The notes beneath the pieces are model-generated. The model was not told where the DNA came from. It saw nothing but the letters and a program-made list of their open reading frames with translations, and made no database searches. 64,000 nt of DNA from assembly GCA_015698045.1 (NCBI GenBank), contig BLAL01000183.1:310001-374000 (forward strand), written 5' to 3'. The stretch is from Rhizophagus clarus (taxonomy: Eukaryota > Glomeromycota > Glomeromycetes > Glomerales > Glomeraceae). The translations under genes and the position numbers were made by a program. Positions 13,296 through 22,578 of this stretch are shown in pieces (position 1 is the first letter of the stretch; each line of letters opens with the position of its first letter).

Positions 13296-13680
13296 CACTG
13301 GTCAAAATCGATGCTATCGGGTACATATCGGGTACATATCGGGTACCTGATATGTACCCGATATGTGTGAAATATGTGTATGCTATTTAATAATACTACA
13401 CATATCGGGTACCCGATATGTACCCGTCGGATGCAGAAAATCGGTGACATATAACGTACATTTCGGGTACATTTCTCATACATATTGGGTAGTTAAATAT
13501 CGGTTACATATCATAGATTTATTGGGTACCCGATATATTTTAAAAAAATATCGGACAGATATTATACACTTATCGGATAGTGCTAATAAGTATCCTATAT
13601 ATACCCGATATGTATCCTATTTGTATTTGAAATATAAGCATAATTTCATAATTTTCACACATATCGGATAGCCGAAAAGT
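13296..13680. repeat. E1 left TIR and subterminal repeats
   Basis: Many copies of ATCGGGTAC, often as the 14-bp palindrome ATCGGGTACCCGAT followed by ATG, occur in both orientations over the first 385 bp. The right end (17840-18060) carries the same motif. In plant CACTA elements such clustered subterminal motifs bind the second transposon protein (TnpA type). Here binding is inferred only. Confidence 0.8.
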
Positions 13681-14382
13681 ATAGTATTTATGGGGCATTA
13701 ATAGTAGTAGATTTATAATTTAAATACAATTGTAATTTAAAAGTAATTTAATTCATTTAATTGTGATTACTGAAAGTTTTATTTATATTTTCAATCGATA
13801 ATAAAAAAAAAATATTATACAAAAAATATTATAAAAAAAATTCACTACTCTTTACACAAATTTACAATTAATGTTCACTTGTTTGCTTGTTTTCATTTCA
13901 TCATATCTATTTAATTTGAAAGAAAGTAAAATGTTAGTAATAAAAGTGTTAGTATGAATATTAGTAGAAGTGTTAGCAAAAGAAAAGGAACGTTAATAAA
14001 AAAATTTTTACATTAGAAAGTGTTAGTATTAATGTTAGTATGAAAGTTAGTAGAAGTAGAAAAGGAACGTCAATAAAAAAAAAATATAAAGTATAAGTAT
14101 TAATGTTAGTGTTAATGTTAGTAGAAGTGTTAGTAAAAGTAAGAAATAAAAAATGTTTAACAGTAGAACATTGTTAGTAGGAACGTTAGTAGGAGGAAAC
14201 ACATTAGAAAAAAATATTAGTAAGAGTGTTAACAGGATGGAAAAAGAAATTTCAACAAAAAATGTACCTTTGTATTTATTTTTTAGAAAAACCAATAAAG
14301 TAAAAAACTCGATAGTAGAACATTGTTTAGGACGTTAGTGAGAAGAAATACATTGGAAAAATATATTAATAAGAGTGTTAAG

Positions 14383-14807
14383 AATAACATAATAATGGGA
14401 AAAGAAATTTTAACAAAAAATATACCTTTATCTTTATTTTTTAGACAAAAACAATAAAGTAAAAATTTGAGAGAGAGAGAAAAAAGTTTTGAAAAAAAAA
14501 AAAAAATGATAAATAAATAATTAAATCGTGATCGTGCAATCACATGATCAACAAAATTATCAATTTTTATTGGTTATTTGGGTAATATTATAAATAACAT
14601 AATAATGGGAAAAGAAATTTCAACAAAAAATTTACCTTTATCTTTATTTTTTAGACAAAACAATAAAGTAAAAATTTGAGAGAGAGAGAAAAAGTTTTTG
14701 AAAAAAAAAAAAAAAAAAAATACGATAAATAAATAATTAAATCATGATCGTGCAATCACATGATCAACAAAATTATCAATTTTTATTGGTTATTTGGGTA
14801 ATATTAT
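14383..14807. repeat. Tandem duplication of ~210 bp, present in E1 only
   Basis: The block starting 'aataacataataatggga' at 14383 begins again at 14593 and runs through 'ggttatttgggtaatattat'. E2 has a single copy (51360-51580), so the duplication arose after the two copies separated. Confidence 0.8.
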
Positions 14808-15628
14808 ATTCAGCCACATCAGCCACAAAATCGGTCACCTATCGAATGCACAAGTCAATATTAGCGAAGAAGCACAAACTTGATTATTCACTATTCGTGC
14901 TCAACTTGAGTTGATAAAATTATTAAAAAATCACTGATTTTATAAAATTTATCAGAATTTTTATACCTAATTAAAGATGATTAAATTAAGTTTTACTACC
15001 GATTTCATTATAACGTTACCAACTTTTTTGTTAATCTTGGATATTTTATTTTGAATTTAAATTGTTCGCTTTGAACTCGAGTTGAACTCGAGTTCAACTC
15101 GAGTTTAACTCGTTCGCTCAAGATCTTTGTGTAATGTATTGTAGATCCGTAATTGTTTTATTTGTAGTCTATAATTGGCAAAAGCTTATTATAAACCAAA
15201 ATAAAAAACACTATTTATTTATATATCTGTATTATTAGATTTTACCTTTTTTAGATTTGATATATAATTAAAAAGAAGACCTTTATCTTGATATTTTGGA
15301 ATCACGATCATAACAATTGAGTTTAGGTCGAGTTTAACTTGTTCATTGTGATTGATTGTATTGTAGATCCGTATCTGTATTATAATTAATATAAAGAAGA
15401 CAGATCATAACAATCATGACATATTTGAGAAATTAGAACAATTTACGTAAATGTTCTTGAAGGGTAATTAATATAATAATACAAGGTGATAAAAAATTGT
15501 TTTTAAAAAGAGGTTTCATCTTTTTTTTTTTTCTTACAATAAATTTGTTGTCGTTATTTCTATTATATATTCTTTTTCTTAAAATTTGTTGCCGTTATTT
15601 TTTATTATTATATATTCTTTTTCTTAAA

Positions 15629-16235
15629 ATGCCCGCAAATTGGACTGATGCAATAACTGAATATTTAATAAGATATAGGAGGTAAAAAATTAAATGAAAA
15701 CTAATAAATAACTTTGATCATATTCTAGTTTTTTTTTCTCTTACGTTTCCTGATCTAAAAATTAAATAAATAATGTAAAGGAGAAGGAACAACTACTACC
15801 ATGACATACCCGGGAGGGATCGCTCCGAATTCTGGGAGAGCCTAGCTCGAAGAATTCAGAGACGGTTCCGCGTGAGGTTCACTGGCCAACAGGTAGAAAG
15901 AAAGTGGAGAAACTTGGTCAGGAATTTTAATGTTAGTAAAATAATAATAAATCATAAAAAAAAAATAAAAAAAAATAAAAAATTAATAGTATTAACATTT
16001 TTAGAATTTCTGTGAATGGAGGAATGGTGCGCGAAATGGAAGGTGGTCCCGGGAAGGAGAAAGATATTATAGGCAGTTCCGCACAAGGTTTTGGGACAGA
16101 CCTGGTAATTATTAAGAATTTTTTTAATTTATATTTAAGTTATTTAAGTTCTAAATTTATATATATTTCTTAGGGAACCACCACAGTCGTAGGCGGCGTA
16201 GAAACACTGCGCATCGGCAGCCTCGGAATCCGTAA
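15629..16235 (+). CDS. Myb/SANT-like small DNA-binding protein, E1 copy (intact, 4 exons)
   Basis: Exons are 15629-15681, 15781-15931, 16005-16104 and 16174-16235. Introns are GT-AG and the phases join to a 121-aa protein starting MPANWTDAITEY and ending HRQPRNP. Tryptophans at 5, 36 and 60 (NWTDAI, EFWESLARRI, ERKWRNLVRNF) have the spacing and context of a Myb/SANT or trihelix-like helix-turn-helix. The C-terminal half is very arginine-rich (RRRRRNTAHRQ). It lies in the left part of E1, and the same gene occupies the same place in E2 (52644-53252), where exon 2 has a stop. Conservation of all splice sites in two copies argues it is real. A role in binding the element's own DNA is inferred from position and fold only. 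Confidence 0.75.
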
Positions 16236-16529
16236 ATTATATTTTTTTATTTTTATTTTTTTTTTTATTTTGTATTTTTTATATTTTATTTTTATTTTTA
16301 TTTTTTATTTATATTTTTATATTTTTATTATTTTTATTATTATTATTTTTTATTTTTTATTATCTTTTATTATTATTATTTTTTTTTAAATATATATATA
16401 TATATTATATAGTCATCTAATTATTATTTTAATATTTTTACTATTTTATAATTTGATTTAATATCGGCCTATATTCAACTGAAATTAAAAAATTCGACCT
16501 CAATTATAAGTAATTAAAGCTTATTATAA

Positions 16530-16830
16530 TAAATTGCTTTTATTCAATAAACATTCATTTTTTTTTTTTATTAAAGTATTAATTTAATAAACAATCTGTC
16601 GTCATATATTATATAATATATTGTAATGATGAAATGTCCCCAATAAATTTTTAAAAAAGGTACATTTAGGCGTGACAGATCTAATACCACTGATTCTTCC
16701 AAAATGTTACTAAAATCTTTCCATAGATCAAATTGAGAGAACTAATCTATCAATTTACAATATAAAATCTTGAAATAATCTTTCACATTTTCAAAATACG
16801 TGATCAAACTCATTTTTGCTAAACTGCCGA
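16530..16830. repeat. Segment inverted relative to E2
   Basis: This stretch is the reverse complement of about 53575-53845 in E2: both hold 'gacgacagattgttta', 'gcgtgacagatcta' (or their complements) and the run around 'atattatataatatat'. The sequence immediately to the left is collinear between the elements up to about 16461/53480, so the break is sharp. It may be an inversion or a rejoining during internal deletion. Confidence 0.75.
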
Positions 16831-16949
16831 AACCTTTTGGCGTTTACATGCAATAGTTTCGGCATTTTAATTTAATTTGACGATCATTGATTATCATGAT
16901 CAATCTATTTTTACGGTTTTCTAAACCATAATTTTTTTTTTATTTTTTT

Positions 16950-17500
16950 TTTAGGTTGCTGGACTCCCGGACTTGGAATGTAAGTTGGAAGAGGTGGGAG
17001 GAATTTTTTTTTAATATTAAAGAAACGTTACTAACGTTTCTTTCTTTATTTTTTTTAGGTTTTCAGCCTTCTTGGACGAACCGGACTTGGGAAATGTAAG
17101 TTGGAAAGGGTGGTGATTTTTTTTTAATATTAAAGAAACGTTACTAACGTTTCTTTCTTTATTTTTTTTAGGTTGCCGGCCTTCTTGGACGAACCAGACT
17201 TGGGAATGTAAGTTAGAAAGGGCGGGGGATTTTTTTTTAATATTAAAGAAACGTTACTAATGTTTCTTTCTTTATTTTTTTTAGGTTGCCGGCCTTCTTG
17301 GACGAACCGGACTTGGGAATGTAAGTTGGAAAGGGTGGTGATTTTTTTTTAATGTTAAAGAAACGTTACTAACATTTCTTTCTTTATTTTTTTCAGATTG
17401 CTGGACTCCGGACTTGAAATGTAAGGAGAGAGGGAGGGATATTTTTTGAATATTAAAGAAACAGTTTAACGTTTCTTTTATTTATTTTAGGTTGCAGTTT
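16950..17500 (+). repeat. Mini-exon/mini-intron satellite, array B
   Basis: There are five units with a period near 113 bp. Each has a roughly 36-nt segment (GTTGCCGGCCTTCTTGGACG and 16 more bases) bounded by TTTTTTTAG and GTAAGTTGGAAAGGG. The spacer contains a 25-bp palindrome with 12-nt arms (AAAGAAACGTTA) at 17019-17043, 17132-17156, 17245-17269 and 17357-17381, with a degraded one near 17455. The palindrome centre reads TTACTAAC, identical to the consensus fungal branch site, about 23 nt before the TAG. Its sequence is unrelated to the exon-like part of array A, but the design is the same. Confidence 0.8.
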
Positions 17501-18060
17501 CCCTTGTTCCTCTTGATCCTAACGTGATCACGATTAAGAAAAGTTTGAGCAAACTTTTCTTAAAATTGTATTATAAATGACTGTAACTTTTTTATTAATT
17601 TATTGTAATAAAATACGTAATAAAATAAAAATATTAACAATAATAATTATACTTTTAAACACTTTACAAAAAATTTATAAACTTGATAATGCATTCAATA
17701 AATAAGACAATAAAAATTTTTTAACTACATTAAACGAATTAAAAATTTCTAAAAAGAAAAATCTATAAAGAAAGTAAACTCTAAAAAATTTCTTAATACG
17801 TTATATAATATGAAATCTAACGTATTAAAATTTGTATCACATATCGGGTACCCGATATGTGTAAGATAGAACTGTGCCCGATATATATTAAATAACATAT
17901 CGGTGACCAATAGTTTAGATATCGGGGTCTTGGTAATTAGGCATATTTTGAAGTGTAATAAATCGGGTACCCGATATGTAAAAATACCCGATATTTATCC
18001 GATTAGCCGCCGATATATAAGTCCCCGATATGTACCCGATAGAATTGATTTTGACCAGTG

Positions 18061-18560
18061 GTTTTTATTAATAATTTAATGGAATAAAATATTAATATTA
18101 AAGTTATTGATATTACAATAATAATAGCAATAGATTTTAATGAAGTATCACATAATATGGATGAAAATATTGTAAAAATAGTTATTAATTCAGTTGGTAA
18201 AGCAGAAGTTTGAAATATTAAAGAAATTTTACTATTTCTTATATCAAATTTAGTTAAAAAAAAATATTTTAAATCCATCTCATTTTATTATTTCAATTAG
18301 AATTTCAGGAGATGGAAGAAATGTTAGCCAAAAGGTTAAATATGTAATAATAATGTTTGTAATTCTTGATTATAAAGAAATTCTGTTTTTTTCTGAGTAT
18401 TATTATAAACTTATTTTTTATCCTGATTCTGAAGAATATAATTCTTTAGATATAATTACAAGATCATTAAGAGAAGAATTATGGCTAAAGATAGGCAAAA
18501 TGCAAAATTTTTATTTTATAATATACATAATGCACATAATGCATATCATGCGAATTATGT
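18061..18560 (+). pseudogene. ISGDGRNV-family gene fragment, 3' part (after E1)
   Basis: Reading resumes after the TSD: NMDENIVKIVINSVGKAEV, then (after stops and a frame change) RISGDGRNVSQKVKYVIIM, then a frame from 18353 with FYPDSEEYNSLDIITRSLRE ELW. The block 'ISGDGRNVGRKVKHVM … YPG.E.Y..L' is the family signature I remember from Glomeromycotina. With 12990-13295 it made one gene before E1 arrived. Several stops are present, so it is not functional as read. Function is unknown. Confidence 0.6.
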
Positions 18561-19075
18561 GTATAATATATAATACTATTATATAAAATCAAAAAATACG
18601 ATCATTTCAATATATCATAAATATATGTAAATATTGATTAATTTCATTTGAATGTAGTAAATAATATTAAAATAGATAAATTCTTTTTTGCTATAAAGGA
18701 ACAAAATTTTTTTGTTAAAAGATCCATCTATTTATAAATACTATTTTTGTTAAATTATAATTTTGGCTAGAGTTAAAGTATAATTTTTATCAAAATTATA
18801 ATATAATAAAACATTATAAAATTATTATGCGTATAATGCACATTATGTATATTACATCATACAATACATAATGCGTATGGTATGTCTTTAATTATGGCAA
18901 CTTAAATTCCAAGAATTTATTATTGGTAAAATAATTTAAAATTTGAATTTTACTTTTCTTTAGATTGAAAGTTTTTAATTATTTGTTTAGAATTTAATTT
19001 TCCAATCAGTAATTATTTTTACCTTTAATGTTTAATTAATAAAAAGAATCAACATAGTGATTTGGATGCTAATTA
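18561..19075. other. Gene-free interval with ATGCAT/ATAATGC repeats
   Basis: 18510-18580 and 18825-18885 are short degenerate repeats of 'ataatgcacataatgcata', partly in inverted orientation. No gene is supported. Confidence 0.4.
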
Positions 19076-19078
19076 AAA

Positions 19079-20758
19079 GGATCTCAAATAACATATAAAT
19101 AAATATATTAGAATTGAGTTTACTTAATGATCATATAGAAAAAAATCCTATATAAACTTTTATTTGCTTATTTTAATATAAAATTTTTAGTTGATTAGAT
19201 ATTTAAATGTGTAGTTAGGATCCTGAACAATATATATATAGGTCATATTAAAATCAAAATTTTTTACTATGATTAATAAGCAAATTATTTTAAACTCTGC
19301 TAATATTATATTATATACACTTTAATAAAGATCAAAAACATGTTAATTTATATTATACATGCCTATATGTATTGTAGCAAAATAAAAGTAAAAAATAATT
19401 GGATAGTAAAAATATATTATCAATTTTTTAAGTATTTTTCATAATAGTTAATAGTAGATAGTAATTCAAACAGAAACTTTTATATTACATTATTTAAATA
19501 TATTTCTCATATAATGGGATTAATTTGACTGAATTAATATTTGAAGTAACTTTTTCTAAATAAAATATAAAATTCATTGCAAGCTATAATATATTCTTTT
19601 TGTATTTCAGAATTTTTTACTATCTGATTATATTTAAGTATACCTAAAAATTTCTTTTTATTAAAAGTACCATTATTCCTTACTACTTCTTAAACTTATT
19701 TTGCTGAAGATTCAGGTTTCTTTTTGTAATTCCTGTAAATTTGCTGGATAACTGTTGCATAGAAATTTTAAAGCCATAATGATAGTAGTATTTAGGAATC
19801 AAGAATCTCTAAGATTGTTTCATTGTTCTTCCTGAACTTGAAAAATATTTTATTATAATAATTATAAAAAGGTCTTTGAATACAAAGATATCATATTAAG
19901 ATAACTGTTTTGTATACTTTGGGAATAATTTCTTTAAGTAATATAAGTGTAACCATATATATTTTGGCTATTTTGATACTAGTAAACATAGTAGATATCA
20001 CATCAATTATCATGACGAGATTCCAATCATCACATTCAGAGGGGCCATGTTGTAGATTAGAGGATCTAATTTAGAATAGGCAGATTAGGTTTTTCTTCAT
20101 ATATATAAAGTATTCACAATTATATTAGATGATTATGCATGCAGATTATATAGCCATTTATTTTGTAAAAAAATAAAGTATAAGTTATATTTGGTTAAAT
20201 ATAATTAAGATATATAATATTAATATTTAGTTGAAATATATTGTGAAACATCTTAACAGCTAAGTCTAATTTTTTCCTATATTTTTTCACACAGAATTGA
20301 AATATACTTCAGCATGATCACCTAAAGTTAGAAATATTAGATATATTTGATTAATTATTTCAAAGATTTCTAATCTCAGATGTACTTACACTACATTATA
20401 TAGGGTATCTCTTAAGCAAAACTATACTTCTCAGTATAATTAATTTAATTACACCATTATAATATAATATACTGTAATAATTACAGTTTCAAATTTTAAA
20501 AATGCTGATATACTGTAATTAAATTAACCTATTAAATTAATTACGTTAGTATTATAGATAAAAATGGGTTAATCAACATATGATTTGATAAATATAATTA
20601 TATTAAATGTAGAATATAATCATGTGTTGTATTTCTGAATTTTTTTAAAAAAATCTGTTTCTTTGTTTTAAAAATGCTAAATTTAAAATATTTTTTAACA
20701 CACATACCAATTAAAAATAAAACAAAATTTCTTTACATATTTTTATATACTAATTATA
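19079..20758. mobile_element. Fragments of the AGGAYCC-ended hAT-like family
   Basis: 19079-19200 reads, on the minus strand, like the right end of the MITE at 61868-62918 (catttaaatatctaat…aagcaaataaaag…atgatcattaag). From 19212 a left terminus begins in plus orientation: AGGATCCTGAACAATATATA, then 'ggtcat' and 'ttaataagcaaattatttta', matching 61868-61960. The decayed hAT transposase that follows (20759) may be the autonomous part of this same family; no right end is found. 19300-20750 holds nothing else I can support. Confidence 0.5.
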
Positions 20759-21921
20759 ATGTCTATTCAAGAAACAAGTGGTAGAAATTCAAGTGACATA
20801 CCATTAAATACAAATAAAGAAAAAGGAAACTCAGGAAGAAAAAGAGGATCTGTCTAGGCTCATTTTAATAATATCAGTATTAAAAAAGAAGGTCATGTTG
20901 GTTGTAAATGCAAATATTGTAGTTAGACTCAAAATCAAGGAAAACCAATCCAAATGCAAGCACATTTAGCTTTATCTTGTTAACAGAGTATTTACTTTTT
21001 ATTAAACAACATGCTGAAAAACAAGTTGCTAACTCTACTTCAAAAAAAGGCGTGTTGATTCATCTCAAACACGAATAGATAATTTTTATAAGTCTGATAA
21101 GATTAATAATGCCAAACAAACATTATGCAATAGAGCTGTTATAAAATTCTTTATTTGTTGTGGTATGACATTCCATTTAATTTCACATCCTTTCTTTATT
21201 GATATGGTTAAAAATCTGTATAATGGATATGAGCCACCATGTCCAAATACTTTATTTAGTATGTTTATGAAAAATGAACTTACTGAAATAACTGTTAATT
21301 AGCAACTTATATTAGATAAAGAATCAGATTTAACGTTAGATAAAAAAAAAATAAATTGTACTTTAAATTTTTTTAATTATTTAATAATATTTATGATTTT
21401 TTTTAAGGGTTCAATGGTTGAACTAGTCCACGAGATCAATCATTATATGTTTTTATACTAATTACACATAAACAAAAAGAGATTATACACAGTTTAAAAA
21501 ATTTATCATCAGAATCCTATACAGCAACATTTTTAGCTGAGAAAATTAATGAAGTAATTACAGATGTTGGGCCTGAAAAATTTTCTGCTGTTGTTTCTGA
21601 TCATGCTACTACTTGCACATCTGTTAAGCGAATCATTGCTGATACACATAAACACATCATTTCTATAAGATACATAGCGCATCACATTAATTTAATTACA
21701 ACTGATATTTGTAAAACTCCATTTGCCAAAGAAGTTATTTCAAAATGTATGAAATTAGTAAAATTTTTTAAAATGTCACATTAAGCCAGTGAAAAGCTTA
21801 AATTGAATATAATTAATGATTCAGTTAAAGGTGGAAATCTCAAATCCTATGTTAAGATGAGATGGTCAATAGCCTGGGATTGTATAAGTTCTATTTTATG
21901 TCTTAAGAATCAATTAAAAAA
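20759..21921 (+). pseudogene. hAT transposase, decayed (BED finger and catalytic core)
   Basis: The start reads MSIQETSGRNSSDIPLNT. A BED-type zinc finger follows (HVGCKCKYCS … QMQAHLALSC), then the hAT core: RIDNFYKSDKINNAKQTLCN, FHLISHPFFIDMVKNL, an FNG*TSPRDQSLY block that matches the family's DGWTS motif (first catalytic Asp read as Asn, Trp as stop), PEKFSAVVSDHATTC and HINLITTDICKTPFAKE. An AT-rich GT-AG intron near 21340-21405 separates two exons, and another donor GTAAGT follows at 21922. At least five in-frame stops and one frameshift make it non-functional. The C-terminal dimerisation region is not found; unrelated sequence follows 22000. Confidence 0.85.
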
Positions 21922-21984
21922 TGTAAGTTTATTAGTTTATTTAATAATTGAAATAAAAATTTAAAATTTATTTTATTTTATATA

Positions 21985-22176
21985 TTTTATTAGCTGCTTA
22001 ACGAATGTTCAGAAATAGTATGACCACATTGGAACATCGCATGTGAGTTTATAATTTCCTGTTTGCAAACCAAACAAGATTCGGCTCTCTGGGGAGGCTT
22101 AGAGAAAAGATGGGGAGCCACTCTATGGCCCAAATTCAACAGAAGTAATGCGATCGATTCCTGGGACGCCATTAAG
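21985..22176 (-). other. Unassigned coding-like fragment
   Basis: This short, less AT-rich block is open on both strands. The minus strand reads MASQESIALLLLNLGHRVA…, then CLVCKQEIINSHAMFQCGH, with a CxxC…H…CxxH-like pattern. The plus strand reads WGGLEKRWGATLWPKFN then AIDSWDAIK before a GTAAAA donor-like site. I cannot decide which strand is real or name the family. It abuts the truncated hAT gene. Confidence 0.3.
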
Positions 22177-22578
22177 GTAAAAAAAAGTTTATGTTAATCT
22201 ATTTATACTTACAGTACCATGGTAAGGGATGAATTGATAAGCCGGAAAATAAGGAATAACATACCATGTCATATGATAATCGCCAACCAATAGAAGCAGG
22301 ATTTACGGCTAATAATGTGATAGACGAATATTTGAAATTATGATCTACCACGTTACAAATTTACTAATTTACTTCGATTTGTGATCGGTTGTTATTACAT
22401 CATTGGGAAAATATGTGTAAAATAGCGATAACGTCAATGAAAGAAATTTCAGCGCATTACTTTTATTTTTATTCGCAAGAATACAGGATATTAAGTGTCT
22501 AAGCCTATTACTGAATTTAATGTAAATGAAAAGGATAAGGATATAAATATGATTCTAGCTCAGAAAGTATAGAATTAA

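Larger units (their letters stand above)
13296..18060 (+). mobile_element. E1: CACTA-type deletion derivative, 4765 bp, TSD GTT
   Basis: Termini are CACTGGTCAAAATCGATGC at the left and, inverted, CACTGGTCAAAATCAATTC at the right. A 3-bp repeat GTT lies at 13293-13295 and 18061-18063. The left 3.2 kb is nearly identical to 50277-53480 of E2, and the right 230 bp to the E2 right end. Transposase, divergent accessory gene and membrane-protein gene are all missing; only the Myb-like gene remains, and it is intact. The deleted middle is replaced by an inverted E2-like segment (about 16530-16830) and mini-exon array B (16950-17500). CAC… ends with 3-bp TSDs and dense subterminal repeats fit the CACTA (EnSpm/CMC) superfamily. 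Confidence 0.9.

Noticed and set aside
13295-13671. Overlapping 60-100-codon frames on both strands at the E1 and E2 left ends
   Set aside because: They run through the palindromic ATCGGGTACCCGAT repeats and give the same YRVHIGYP-like peptide on both strands; they are not genes.
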